The notes: generated by a model not told the origin, from the sequence alone. 64,000 nt of DNA from Roseovarius sp. MMSF_3281 (GCF_030733685.1 NZ_JASHIM010000015.1:44809-108808); one strand, 5' to 3'; numbered from the stretch's first letter, positions 26,438 to 34,508 are shown. Numbers and translations: made by a program.

Positions 26438-27034
26438 ATGACCCATGCCCTGATCGTGATCGACGTGCAGAATGATTTTTGTCCCGGCGGGGCCTTGGCG
26501 GTGGCGGGCGGCGATGAAATCGTGCCGGGGATCAACGCCTTGATGGCCGATTTTTCGGCGGTGATCCTGACGCAGGATTGGCACCCGGCGGGGCATTCCT
26601 CTTTCGCCAGCAGCCATGATGGTAAAGCGCCGTTCGAGACCACGGAAATGCCCTATGGAACGCAGGTTCTGTGGCCGGACCATTGTGTGCAGGGCAGTGA
26701 GGGGGCGGGTTTTCACGCGGAGCTTGAGACCACCCGCGCCGATGCGATCATTCGCAAGGGGTATAACCCGGCGATCGACAGTTATTCGGCGTTTTTCGAG
26801 AATGACCACGAGACACCCACGGGACTGCACGGGATGTTGCAGGAGCGCGGGATTGACCGGCTGACCATGGTGGGGCTGGCAACGGATTTCTGCGTGAACT
26901 TCTCGGCCGTGGATGCGGCGAAGCTGGGCTATGACGTGACCGTTGATCAGGCGCTGTGCCGGGCGATTGATCTGGAGGGCTCCTTGGCTGCCTCGCTTGA
27001 GGGGATGGCGCAGGCCGGGGTAACGCTGGCCTGA
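26438..27034 (+). CDS. pncA: Nicotinamidase
   Basis: Hydrolyses nicotinamide to nicotinate in NAD salvage. The 198-residue isochorismatase-fold protein has the catalytic triad D9 (IVIDVQNDF), K107 (IRKGYN) and C152 (GLATDFCV), plus the metal site D47/H49/H53 in TQDWHPAGHSSF. All are at canonical spacing, so the assignment to PncA over other cysteine hydrolases is strong. The following UDG-family gene starts 3 bases after its stop, suggesting co-transcription without an obvious metabolic link. Confidence 0.96.
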   Translation: MTHALIVIDVQNDFCPGGALAVAGGDEIVPGINALMADFSAVILTQDWHPAGHSSFASSHDGKAPFETTEMPYGTQVLWPDHCVQGSEGAGFHAELETTRADAIIRKGYNPAIDSYSAFFENDHETPTGLHGMLQERGIDRLTMVGLATDFCVNFSAVDAAKLGYDVTVDQALCRAIDLEGSLAASLEGMAQAGVTLA

Positions 27035-27037
27035 TCC

Positions 27038-27625
27038 ATGGGCGATCTGCCGCAAGAAATTTCCGCCTGCCGGATATGCGCCGAGCGATTTGCCGCGACA
27101 CATACGGCCCATGAACCGCGCCCGGTGGTTTGGTTCAAACCCGGCGCGCGGCTGTTGATTGCGGGGCAGGCACCGGGGATGCGGGTGCATAAGTCGGGCA
27201 AGCCATTTGATGACCCGTCGGGGGATCGGTTGCGCGATTGGCTGGGCCTGAGCGAGGCGGAGTTTTACGATACAAGCCGCGTGGCGATTGTGCCGATGGC
27301 CTTTTGTTTTCCGGGCTATGACGCCAAGGGCAGTGACCTGCCGCCACCCAAGGTATGCGGGCAGACGTGGCATGACCGGGTGATGGAAAACCTTGAGAGC
27401 GTTGAGTTATCCATCATCGTCGGCGGCTATTCGCAGAAATACCACATGGGGGTGACGACCGGTGTGACCGAGACCGTCAAGGATTGGCGCGCCCATGCGC
27501 CGCGGCGTTTTCCCTTGCCGCACCCGTCGTGGCGCAATACCGCATGGCTGAAGAAAAACCCGTGGTTCGAGGCGGACCTTTTGCCGGTTCTGAAGGCGCG
27601 GGTGCGCGAGGTTATGGATGACTGA
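27038..27625 (+). CDS. Uracil-DNA glycosylase superfamily protein
   Basis: A 195-residue protein of the COG1573-like branch of the UDG superfamily. It has the uracil-binding/water-activating segment GQAPGMRVHKSGKPFDDPSG (~48-67) and the late motif LPHPSWRNT (~160-168). Gln stands in GQAPG where family-4 enzymes have Glu. Only one CxxC pair (CRIC) is near the N-terminus, so a full four-Cys Fe-S site is not evident. Removal of uracil or another damaged base is plausible but unproven. The start codon is 3 bases after pncA; the stop overlaps the SseB gene. Confidence 0.82.
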   Translation: MGDLPQEISACRICAERFAATHTAHEPRPVVWFKPGARLLIAGQAPGMRVHKSGKPFDDPSGDRLRDWLGLSEAEFYDTSRVAIVPMAFCFPGYDAKGSDLPPPKVCGQTWHDRVMENLESVELSIIVGGYSQKYHMGVTTGVTETVKDWRAHAPRRFPLPHPSWRNTAWLKKNPWFEADLLPVLKARVREVMDD

Positions 27626-28409
27626 ACAGACGCTTTTGGACCAGGCCCATGCGGCGATGGAGGCCGCGCCCGAGGACGAGGCCGCGCGCCTGCGGTTTTA
27701 CGAGGTTCTGGCGGCCAGTGAGCTTTACTTGCTTCTGGCGGCGCAACCGGAGGGCGACAATGTCACGCCGGAGTTGTTCGAGGTGGGCGACGCGGGGTTC
27801 GTTCTGGTCTTTGATCGCGAGGAGCGGCTGGCGCAGTTCGTCGGGCGCAGCGCACCCTATGCCGCGCTGTCGGGCCGGGTTGTGGCCGGCATGCTGGCGG
27901 GTCAGGGCCTTGGCATGGGCGTGAACCTTGACGTGGCGCCCTCGTCCATCCTGTTGCCGCCCGAGGCCATGGCGTGGCTGGTTGAAACCGTGGGCGAAGC
28001 CCCGGCAGAGGTGGAGGCGCGGGCGCAGGAGTTCGCGCCGCCGCGTGGTTTGCCCGAGGGGTTGCTTACCGCCTTGGACGCGCGGCTGGCAGCGGCGGCC
28101 GGGCTGGCCGACATGGCCTATCTGGTGGAGACCACATACGACAGCGGGGCCAAGGGCCATTTGTTGGGCGTGGTCGATGCGGTGCCGGGGGCGGAAGGGT
28201 CGCTGGCGCGGTCCGTGTCCGAGGTGCTGCGGTTTTCCGGGCTGGAGGCGGCGGCGCTGGACGTGGGGTTTTTCCATAGCTCAGACCCGGTGGCGGCACG
28301 GCTGGCGCGGGTGGGGCTGCGGTTTGATTTGCCCAAGCCCGAGGCCCCGGCACAGGTGCCGGGATCGGCCCCGGGGCGCGATCCGGATAAGCCGCCGCGT
28401 TTGAAGTGA
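27618..28409 (+). CDS. SseB family protein
   Basis: A 263-residue acidic cytosolic protein with the SseB-type arrangement: an N-terminal domain (~1-120, including YLLLAAQPEGDNVTPELFEVGD and FVLVFDREERLAQFVGR) and a C-terminal alpha/beta domain (~150-240). SseB proteins were named for effects on serine sensitivity; their biochemical role is unclear. The C-terminus is Pro-rich and disordered. The ATG at 27618 overlaps the previous stop by 8 bases, so it is coupled to the UDG-family gene. Confidence 0.8.
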   Translation: MTEQTLLDQAHAAMEAAPEDEAARLRFYEVLAASELYLLLAAQPEGDNVTPELFEVGDAGFVLVFDREERLAQFVGRSAPYAALSGRVVAGMLAGQGLGMGVNLDVAPSSILLPPEAMAWLVETVGEAPAEVEARAQEFAPPRGLPEGLLTALDARLAAAAGLADMAYLVETTYDSGAKGHLLGVVDAVPGAEGSLARSVSEVLRFSGLEAAALDVGFFHSSDPVAARLARVGLRFDLPKPEAPAQVPGSAPGRDPDKPPRLK

Positions 28410-28620
28410 GGAGGCAAAGGCAGGTCGAAAAGTTCTGGGCGGAGGGCCATTGCCGTCAGCATCGGGTTTGTCGGTCAAAGCGTTACTGAACTGAGCCGCG
28501 CATTGACGGGCCGCGGTGCGGCGACCCACCCGTTGAGTTGATGCACTTTATCGCAGGACTGGCGCGCAACCTTTGATCTATGCGCAAAGAGCAAACCAAT
28601 CGCCGTGCCGTAGGGGCGGC

Positions 28621-28650
28621 GTCATGCCAAAGGCATGCTTCCAGCATGAC
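28621..28650. repeat. Mutually exclusive hairpins
   Basis: CATGCC (28623-28628) can pair with GGCATG (28632-28637), or GTCATGC (28621-28627) with GCATGAC (28644-28650). The two pairings share bases and cannot both form. Confidence 0.5.
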
Positions 28651-28653
28651 GAT

Positions 28654-28685
28654 GCGCGGCGGCGCTACGCGCCTTGATTCCGCGC
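28654..28685. repeat. Nested hairpin element, copy 2
   Basis: Outer stem GCGCGG (28654-28659) / CCGCGC (28680-28685), inner hairpin GGCGC-TAC-GCGCC (28661-28673), then TTGATT before the closing arm. It matches the layout of 25342-25375 with different but compensated stem bases. Confidence 0.65.
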
Positions 28686-28715
28686 AAAGTAAATGGCCAT
28701 AGGCCCCTGCGCAGA

Positions 28716-29522
28716 TCAATAAGTCGGGTGAAACTTGCCGCCCGGCGAAAGCGTGAAAATCTCGCAGCCATCCGCGGTGACGCCTATGGAGTGTTCGAAC
28801 TGTGCCGAAAGGGATTTGTCGCGAGTCACGGCTGTCCAGTCGTCCGCGAGAATCTTGGTTTCCGGGCGGCCGAGGTTCACCATGGGTTCGATGGTGAAGA
28901 ACATCCCCTCTTCCAGCATCGGGCCGCTACCCGCGCGGCCATAGTGCAGTACGTTGGGCGGTGCGTGGAAAACAGTGCCAAGGCCGTGGCCGCAGAAATC
29001 GCGCACCACGCTCATTCTCTGACCTTCGACGAAACTCTGAATCGCATGGCCGATATCGCCGAAGGTATTGCCGGGTTTGACCGCTTCGATGCCTTTCATC
29101 AGGCTGTCATGGGTGATCTGGATCAGGCGTTCGGTCTTGCGCGAAAGCTTTCCGGCCACATACATGCGGCTGGTGTCGCCGAACCAGCCATCGACGATCA
29201 CGGTGACGTCGATATTCAGGATATCGCCATCTTTCAGCTTCTTGTCGCCGGGGATGCCGTGGCAGACCACGTGATTGACGCTGATGCAGGAGGCGTGCTT
29301 GTAACCCTTGTAGCCGATAGTGGCGGATTTCGCACCGGCCTTGTTCACCTGATCCTCAATAAAGGCGTCAATGGCCCCGGTGGTCTGGCCCGGGTAAACA
29401 TGTTCAGCCACGTCATCGAGGATTTGCGCGGCCAGCGCACCGGCTTTGTGCATACCGGCGAAATCGGCTGCGTCGTGGATGCGAATGCCGTCGCGCGTGA
29501 TGCGTCCTTTATGGTCGCTCAT
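28716..29522 (-). CDS. map: Type I methionine aminopeptidase
   Basis: Removes initiator methionine from nascent proteins. The 268-residue pita-bread enzyme has all five metal ligands, D105, D116, H179, E212 and E243, and the substrate His H88 (VVCHGIP). The ATG at 29522 (MSDHKGRI) is preferred because GAGG lies upstream and the length is normal; an in-frame ATG at 29552 would add ten residues without a visible ribosome-binding site. The motif order IDVTVIVDGWFGDTSRM, CGHGLGTVFH and TIEPMV is diagnostic. Confidence 0.95.
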   Translation of the reverse strand: MSDHKGRITRDGIRIHDAADFAGMHKAGALAAQILDDVAEHVYPGQTTGAIDAFIEDQVNKAGAKSATIGYKGYKHASCISVNHVVCHGIPGDKKLKDGDILNIDVTVIVDGWFGDTSRMYVAGKLSRKTERLIQITHDSLMKGIEAVKPGNTFGDIGHAIQSFVEGQRMSVVRDFCGHGLGTVFHAPPNVLHYGRAGSGPMLEEGMFFTIEPMVNLGRPETKILADDWTAVTRDKSLSAQFEHSIGVTADGCEIFTLSPGGKFHPTY

Positions 29523-29617
29523 GGGCTTTTTGAACCTCGGTAATCTGATCATTTCGAGGGTTATGTAATGGGTTTCGGGGCAAGTGGCCAGAGGTGGCCG
29601 TGGTTTGACCGAAAGGC

Positions 29618-29731
29618 GCGGCTACGCCGCACGGGATAAACGCGCGTTGCGCGCCGGTGGGGGCGTTGCCCCCGGCTGAAAATCGAGGATTTTCAACCTC
29701 CCCCAGGATATTTCGGGCCAGAAGAAGGGGG
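29618..29731 (-). repeat. Array of four tight hairpins plus conserved post-stop element, copy 2
   Basis: Four perfect hairpins with 3-base loops follow one another: GCGGC-TAC-GCCGC (29618-29630), CGCGC-GTT-GCGCG (29641-29653), GGGGGC-GTT-GCCCCC (29659-29673) and TGAAAATC-GAG-GATTTTCA (29677-29695). They are followed by CCTCCCCCAGGATATTT and GAAGAAGGGGG, whose C5 and G5 runs can also pair. On the minus strand the block begins at the base after the stop codon of the OmpA-domain gene. Confidence 0.7.
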
Positions 29732-30670
29732 TTAGTTGGTGTTGAGGAGCACAGCCTCGACCCGGCGGTTGGCTTCGCGGCCTTCGGGCGTACGGTTGGA
29801 GGCAATGGGCGCGAGGTAGCCCATGCCCTCGGCGGCCAATTGTGTGCGTGGGACATCGTGTCGGGCGACAAGCCGCTCCAAGACAGAGGCCGCGCGGCGT
29901 TTGGACAGCGCGATATTGGGCTCAAGGCCGCCGACGGTATCGGTATGGCCCACCAGCACCACCTGGCGCGAGGTATCCGCCTTGAGGTAGGTGGCAAGCG
30001 AGGCCAGCGAAGCGAAGGGACCCGGCCCAAGTTCGGACGAGCCGGTCGTGAAATCAAGATCCGACAGGGCGATATGGCCTTGTGACTCGAGGGATTGCGC
30101 CAGCGGTGTGTTGGGTTGGCTGCGCGATGTTTTGGAGGCGGTGCCGATGGCCAGCCCCGCGCCACCGTTGGGTTGGACATGCAGGAGCTGAACGTATCCA
30201 CTTGCGCCAGAGCGGGAGACCATCAAGCTGAGGTAATCGGGCTTGGAAGTGGTTTCAGCCTTGCGCGCCGAAAGAAACCGGAAATCGAAGAGGTCCACGA
30301 ACATGTCAGGCGCGGGCAAAACACGCGTATTGAAGCGAAAATCAAATCCGCCACATTCCGAGCCGCTGCAATCCAGCAGGATTTCATAGCCCTGCCGGGA
30401 GAGCGCGGAACGCAATGGGGCCATGACTTGCAGCGTGGTCATGCCCTGTGCTTCGAGGCGCCACGCCTGTTGGGTGATGCGGCCTTCGACTTCGAGGACC
30501 GGAAGGCGGCCATCGTCGTAAGGCCCGAGGGGCAGGCGGTAAGTGCCGGCCTCTTCGATTTTTTCGCGCGTTATCGTGGCGCCGCCGGGCATATCCAGCT
30601 CAAGCGCGACAAGGCCGGTGGCCCAAGGCAGGCCGAGGGCAAAAAGGGCTATCCGGGCCGCGAGGCGCAA
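29732..30670 (-). CDS. OmpA-domain outer-membrane/peptidoglycan-associated protein
   Basis: A 312-residue exported protein: signal peptide (~1-22, AARIALFALGLPWATGLVAL), a unique N-terminal periplasmic domain (~25-190) with a Cys pair (LLDCSGSECGG), and a C-terminal OmpA domain (~200-308). The OmpA domain has VLVGHTDTVGG, LSKRRAASVL and EANRRVEAVLL, the usual diaminopimelate-binding pattern. The start is a TTG 4 bases after the stop of the AhpD-like gene, with no strong ribosome-binding site, implying reinitiation. A block of hairpins follows the stop. Confidence 0.85.
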   Translation of the reverse strand: MRLAARIALFALGLPWATGLVALELDMPGGATITREKIEEAGTYRLPLGPYDDGRLPVLEVEGRITQQAWRLEAQGMTTLQVMAPLRSALSRQGYEILLDCSGSECGGFDFRFNTRVLPAPDMFVDLFDFRFLSARKAETTSKPDYLSLMVSRSGASGYVQLLHVQPNGGAGLAIGTASKTSRSQPNTPLAQSLESQGHIALSDLDFTTGSSELGPGPFASLASLATYLKADTSRQVVLVGHTDTVGGLEPNIALSKRRAASVLERLVARHDVPRTQLAAEGMGYLAPIASNRTPEGREANRRVEAVLLNTN

Positions 30671-30674
30671 GGGG

Positions 30675-31247
30675 TCAGCGGGCTTGTGCGTGGTAATCGG
30701 CGTTGGGCTGCATGCCCGTGGCGCTGGCCACCCGATTGGTCATGTTGAAAAAACCCACGACATTGGCGATGTCCCAGATATCACGGTCGGAAAAGCCCGC
30801 GTCGCGCAGGGCCTGGCGGTCGGACTCGGTGGTTTCGGCGCTGGACTTGGTGATCTTCTCGGCAAAGGTCAGCATGGCGGTTTGGCGGCTGTCGAGATCG
30901 GCCGCGCGCCAGTTCATCACCATGGCCTCACCCAGTTCGGGGGTGCCGGACAATTCGCGCACCGCTGCGCCGTGGGCCACTTGGCAATACCAGCAGCGGT
31001 TGATGGAGCTGACGACAACGGCGATCATCTCGCGCTCAAGCTTGCTCAGCCCGCTATCGGCCAGCATCAGGTCGTTATACATCGCGGTAAATGCGTTGAG
31101 CTTATCAATATCGAAGGCATAGGCCTTGAGGACATTGGGGATTATGCCGAGCTTGTCCTGACAGACATCAAAGTACTTCCGAGTCGGTTCCGGTAGCGGG
31201 TCGACCATAGGCAGGTTCAAGGCGGTGGGGCGGTCAGGGGTGCTCAT
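30675..31247 (-). CDS. AhpD-like peroxidase-related protein (carboxymuconolactone decarboxylase family)
   Basis: A 190-residue all-helical protein with the AhpD redox motif CWYCQVAHGAAV (C-x2-C then His) near residue 90, matching the uncharacterised peroxidase-related subgroup. It is likely a thiol-dependent peroxidase or reductase; the electron donor is unknown. The ATG at 31247 (MSTPDRPT) is chosen because the open frame upstream is a shadow of the GNAT gene. It overlaps the GNAT stop by 14 bases and is followed closely by the OmpA-domain gene, so all belong to one minus-strand operon. Confidence 0.87.
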   Translation of the reverse strand: MSTPDRPTALNLPMVDPLPEPTRKYFDVCQDKLGIIPNVLKAYAFDIDKLNAFTAMYNDLMLADSGLSKLEREMIAVVVSSINRCWYCQVAHGAAVRELSGTPELGEAMVMNWRAADLDSRQTAMLTFAEKITKSSAETTESDRQALRDAGFSDRDIWDIANVVGFFNMTNRVASATGMQPNADYHAQAR

Positions 31248-31977
31248 GCGTCGGGCCTTCTTGTTTAATGCGGTAGTGGTACTGTCCCACACAGGCCATC
31301 CCAAGGGAAGTGTAGAGGGCGTTGGCGCCCGTGTTCTCTTGGGTGCAGAGGGTGGCGAGGTGGGTTGCACCGTGTTGGGCGGCCCAAAGTGCGGCCTGTT
31401 TTGTGGCGTTGCGGCCTTGGCCGGTGAGGCGGTCCACTTCGCGGACCTCAAGGGCGTGCATCATGGCGATGCCGTCATGAATGGCCGTATAAGCAGTGCC
31501 CGCAGGGTGTTGGCCGTTGCGGGTTAGGATCGCGGTTTTGGGGCATTGCGCCCGCTGCATCACCGCCACGCGGGCCGGGCCGATGCCGCCTTCGGCCCAG
31601 ATATCCTTTTGAATTTCAAGGGGTTCCCAGATGGCATAGGCGGTGGCGCGGGCCGGGGGATCTTGCGTCAGCGGGGCCAGAGGGCCGACGTAGAGGTTGA
31701 CCGCGTCGATGATGCTGTATCCGTTTTCGGCCAGCAGGGAGTCGAGCGCCTGCTCGCCCTCGCGGATCATGAAAAGCGGGGTTTGGCCCATGGCCTGCAT
31801 GGCGGCTTCGGCTTGAGTAAGGTCGCTTGCGGTGACGGGCGCTTCGGCAGTGGCCGCCGAGACCCGTTTGCCGCCGCCTGCACCGTCGCGGAGGGTCCAG
31901 GGGCCTTCGCGCCAGACTTTGGCGGGGGGCCATGTGGCCTCGGTCACGGCATAGAGGGTTCGGGCATCGGGGGTCAT
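31234..31977 (-). CDS. GNAT-family N-acetyltransferase
   Basis: A 247-residue protein with a C-terminal GNAT fold. The CoA-binding part reads REVDRLTGQGRNATKQAALWA (near residue 185), and the last strand-helix is CTQENTGANALYTSLGMACVGQYHYR, a typical GNAT end. The N-terminal half is a second, degenerate GNAT-like unit. The substrate is unknown. Its ATG overlaps the stop of the CinA-type gene upstream (ATGA). Confidence 0.83.
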   Translation of the reverse strand: MTPDARTLYAVTEATWPPAKVWREGPWTLRDGAGGGKRVSAATAEAPVTASDLTQAEAAMQAMGQTPLFMIREGEQALDSLLAENGYSIIDAVNLYVGPLAPLTQDPPARATAYAIWEPLEIQKDIWAEGGIGPARVAVMQRAQCPKTAILTRNGQHPAGTAYTAIHDGIAMMHALEVREVDRLTGQGRNATKQAALWAAQHGATHLATLCTQENTGANALYTSLGMACVGQYHYRIKQEGPTHEHP

Positions 31978-32696
31978 TCGGGGAAAGCCTTTGATAGTTC
32001 GGACATGGCGGCATCGACGCGGGTGCCGTCGCTGCCGCGGATCACCACTTGGGCGCCGAAAACCCCATTGCGTTGAAAGGGATAGGAGCCGAAGGAGAGG
32101 TCATCGTAGCGTTCCGAAAGGTCGCGCAGGGGGCCGGCGATATCGCCTTCGCCGCGCATGATTACCAAGCTTTGCGAGAGTACGGGCGCGCCGCCCGTCA
32201 GGGTGGGCAGGATGGAGGCGAGCATGGTCTCGAATATCTTGGGCACACCGGCCATGACATGGACGTTTTCAAGGGTGAAGCCGGGGGCGGCGCTGACCGG
32301 GTTGTCGATCAGGGTGGCGCCGTCGGGGATGCGGGCCATGCGCAGCCGGGCCTCGTTCAACTCGATCCCTTGGCGGTCGTAATGCGCCTGAAGGATGGCG
32401 CGTGCATCGTCGCGCACGTCGATGGACCGGCCAAAGGCGCGGGCGACATTATCGGCGGTGATATCGTCGTGGGTGGGGCCGATACCGCCGGAGGTAAAGA
32501 GGTGATCGTAGGCAAAGCTGAGCGATTTGACCGCGTCTGCAATGGCCTCAGCATCATCCGAGACAACGCGTACCTCCTTGAGATCAATGCCAAAATTGGT
32601 CAACTCATTGGCCAGGTGGTGCATGTTGGCATCACGGGTGCGACCCGAAAGAATTTCATCCCCGATGACCAGCATGGCGGCGGTTGGGTTTGGCAT
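31974..32696 (-). CDS. CinA N-terminal (molybdopterin-binding) domain protein
   Basis: A 240-residue protein of the MoCF/CinA N-terminal family, without the C-terminal deamidase domain of full CinA. Hallmarks are MLVIGDEILSGRTRDAN (~8-24), TSGGIGPTHDDIT near 70 and PGF and HVMAGVP segments near 140-155. Family members include nucleotide or molybdopterin-precursor hydrolases; the activity here is not certain. The ATG at 32696 has an excellent AAGGAGG seven bases upstream, which decides it over a longer frame. It begins the operon with GNAT, AhpD-like and OmpA-domain genes. Confidence 0.88.
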   Translation of the reverse strand: MPNPTAAMLVIGDEILSGRTRDANMHHLANELTNFGIDLKEVRVVSDDAEAIADAVKSLSFAYDHLFTSGGIGPTHDDITADNVARAFGRSIDVRDDARAILQAHYDRQGIELNEARLRMARIPDGATLIDNPVSAAPGFTLENVHVMAGVPKIFETMLASILPTLTGGAPVLSQSLVIMRGEGDIAGPLRDLSERYDDLSFGSYPFQRNGVFGAQVVIRGSDGTRVDAAMSELSKAFPE

Positions 32697-32742
32697 TGTG
32701 GCCTCCTTGAATGGCGCGTGACATGGGTATAGGCCTGCTGTC

Positions 32743-33444
32743 ATGCGCTTTCAAACCCCTCTTGTGTCTGCGACGTTGATCCGGCGTTATAAACGCTTCC
32801 TGGCCGATATACGGCTGGAGGACGGGCGCGAGGTGACGGCGCATTGTGCCAACCCCGGTTCCATGATGGGGTTGGCCGAGCCGGGGATGCGGATCTGGGT
32901 GGAGCCCAATGACGACCCCAAGAAGAAACTGAAGTTCGGCTGGCGGCTGGTCGAGCATGAAAACGGCCATTTCACGGGCGTCGATACATCGCTTCCCAAC
33001 CGGGCGCTGCGGGCTGCCTTCGAGGCGCGCGAGGTGGCGGAATTTGCCAGTTACAGCGGCGTTCGGGCCGAGGTGAAATACGGCCAGAACAGTAGAATTG
33101 ACTTTTTACTTCAAGAACTTGGCCTGCCCGACGCCTATGTCGAGGTGAAATCGGTGACCCTGTCGCGCGCCCCCGGCGTGGCAGAGTTTCCCGATAGTGT
33201 CACGGCGCGCGGGGCCAAGCATTTGATGGAACTTTCAGAGATGGCGAAAGTAGGGCATCGCGCGGTGATGTTCTACCTTATCCAACGCACCGATGCGCAG
33301 GTTTTCAGGTTGGCCGAGGATATTGACCCGACCTATGCAGCGGGTTTTTCAGAGGCCGTTACCGCGGGGGTGGAGGTGCTGGCCTATGACACCAAGATCA
33401 CGCCGGAGGGGGTGGTTTTGGGGCAGCGGGTTGAAATGAGTTAG
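32743..33444 (+). CDS. sfsA: Sugar fermentation stimulation protein homologue SfsA
   Basis: A 233-residue SfsA family protein, recognised by AHCANPGSM (~33-41), NRALRAAF (~87-94), EVKYGQNSRIDFLL and YVEVKSVTLSR. The latter includes a D-x-n-E-V-K pattern of the PD-(D/E)xK nuclease fold; E. coli SfsA binds DNA and affects maltose metabolism. It is divergent from the CinA-type gene with a 46-base gap. The downstream gap has the GTAC repeat cluster. Confidence 0.94.
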   Translation: MRFQTPLVSATLIRRYKRFLADIRLEDGREVTAHCANPGSMMGLAEPGMRIWVEPNDDPKKKLKFGWRLVEHENGHFTGVDTSLPNRALRAAFEAREVAEFASYSGVRAEVKYGQNSRIDFLLQELGLPDAYVEVKSVTLSRAPGVAEFPDSVTARGAKHLMELSEMAKVGHRAVMFYLIQRTDAQVFRLAEDIDPTYAAGFSEAVTAGVEVLAYDTKITPEGVVLGQRVEMS

Positions 33445-33453
33445 GCCCAAAAT

Positions 33454-33498
33454 TTTTGTACGTTTTGTACGGAACGTACGCGAGTTTTGTACGTTTTG
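33454..33498. repeat. GTAC-rich repeat cluster downstream of sfsA
   Basis: The 14-mer TTTTGTACGTTTTG occurs exactly at 33454-33467 and 33485-33498, start-to-start 31 bases. Between them lies an inverted repeat GTACG-GAA-CGTAC (33467-33479). In total four GTAC tetramers lie within about 36 bases, in an otherwise GC-rich region. It may be an operator cluster for the small gene at 33616, ~115 bases on, or part of the sfsA transcript end. Confidence 0.55.
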
Positions 33499-33615
33499 GC
33501 ACTTTCGCGCCTGTGCCCCTTCGCGCGCCCTCGCCCCCGATCCAAAGCTTGATCCTGATCAACTCGGGCAAAGGGGGTGTTTGCTAGTCTCCGATACAGG
33601 AGAAAGGAGGCGATC

Positions 33616-33993
33616 ATGGAAGAGTTGATCACCTTGGGACGAGAGTTCGTAGAGGCCATGCGAGAGGGGCGCGGCATCGGGCATGTCGATGACCTTTACG
33701 CGGAAAATGCACAGTCGGTCGAGGCGGTGGTGCCGCCGGGCCGGGATGTGCGTATTGCGAAGGGGCGGGATGCGATCAAGGCGAAACGCGAATCCTGGGC
33801 CGCCACGCATGAGATTCACAGTCTCGATGCGGATGGCCCCTATGTTCACCCGCCGCACCAGTTCGGGGTGCGCTTCGAGGCCGAGGTAACGCAGAAAGAG
33901 ACCGGCAAGAAGATGACCCTGCGCGAGATCGCGATCTATTCGGTCGAGGATGGCAAGATCGTGCGCGAGGAGTTTTTCCTGTATCCCAAATAG
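33616..33993 (+). CDS. SnoaL/NTF2-like small protein
   Basis: A 125-residue acidic protein predicted to form the NTF2-like alpha+beta cone: an N-terminal helix (EELITLGREFVEAMREG), then a strand-rich part with KGRDAIKAKRESW and LREIAIYSVEDGKIVREEFFLYP. This pattern is typical of SnoaL-like proteins, which range from cyclases to ligand-binding proteins; no catalytic assignment is possible. An excellent AGAAAGGAGG precedes the ATG at 33616, which decides the start over a longer frame. It stands alone behind the GTAC repeat cluster. Confidence 0.78.
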   Translation: MEELITLGREFVEAMREGRGIGHVDDLYAENAQSVEAVVPPGRDVRIAKGRDAIKAKRESWAATHEIHSLDADGPYVHPPHQFGVRFEAEVTQKETGKKMTLREIAIYSVEDGKIVREEFFLYPK

Positions 33994-34103
33994 CGGGTGA
34001 TCCCACAGCGCCGGGTGAGCGAGAGGGCCGGTGCGGCCCTGTTTCGCCCCCGCGACCAAAAACCAACTTGCCAAGTCACGATTTCGTGTAGAGAACACCC
34101 GCC

Positions 34104-34508
34104 ATGTTGTCGCGACCGCGCATAAAAGCCCGTCTTGAAGGGGTGCTGGCCCTTTGCCTGTCTGTCTTGCTTGCGGTGCAGGTGGCCGTGGCCTTCTTGC
34201 CATCGGCCAGCATGGCGGCGGTTGGCGACAATGGTGACCTCACGCTTGTTCTGTGTTCAGCAGATGGCACGCGGACAATCACCCTGTCGGCGGATGGCAC
34301 AGCCGATGAGCGCCCGACGCCGCCGTCGATGAATGGGCACTGCCCGCTGTGTATCGTGTCAGCAGATGTGACGAATTGCGCCTTTGAAGGGCTTGAGGCC
34401 GCAAGCGCGTTTTCGATCCTGCGCTATGCCCCTGTCAACGCCCCGCAGGTCAAGGGGCTGCCCCGTCTGCGGGCCGATGCCATCCGCGCGCCGCCGCGAA
34501 CCGTCTGA
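34104..34508 (+). CDS. DUF2946-type small exported protein of the copper-receptor locus
   Basis: A 134-residue protein with a single N-terminal hydrophobic segment (~12-36, VLALCLSVLLAVQVAVAFLP) and the HCPLC motif near residue 78 that marks DUF2946 proteins. A further Cys lies in DVTNCAFEG. Cysteine and His in the periplasm suggest metal handling. It directly precedes a TonB-dependent receptor with copper-type motifs, a pairing seen repeatedly in proteobacteria (from memory). Copper binding is inferred. Confidence 0.75.
   Translation: MLSRPRIKARLEGVLALCLSVLLAVQVAVAFLPSASMAAVGDNGDLTLVLCSADGTRTITLSADGTADERPTPPSMNGHCPLCIVSADVTNCAFEGLEAASAFSILRYAPVNAPQVKGLPRLRADAIRAPPRTV

Larger units (their letters stand above)
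28410..28715. other. Non-coding region between SseB gene and map, with structured elements
   Basis: A 306-base gap with no credible gene on either strand. Its left half shows nothing recognisable. The right half contains an alternative-hairpin segment at 28621-28650 (CATGCC-AAA-GGCATG inside GTCATGC/GCATGAC) and a second copy of the nested hairpin element at 28654-28685. It could end both convergent transcripts or be the remnant of a small mobile repeat. Confidence 0.55.

Noticed and set aside
28483..28719. A 78-codon frame in the largest intergenic gap
   Set aside because: No ribosome-binding site, no motif, and it runs through the structured repeats.
29618..29731. Hairpin array as a CRISPR or attachment site
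   Set aside because: The stems differ in sequence, are too short and have no spacers of regular length; no cas genes or integrase nearby.
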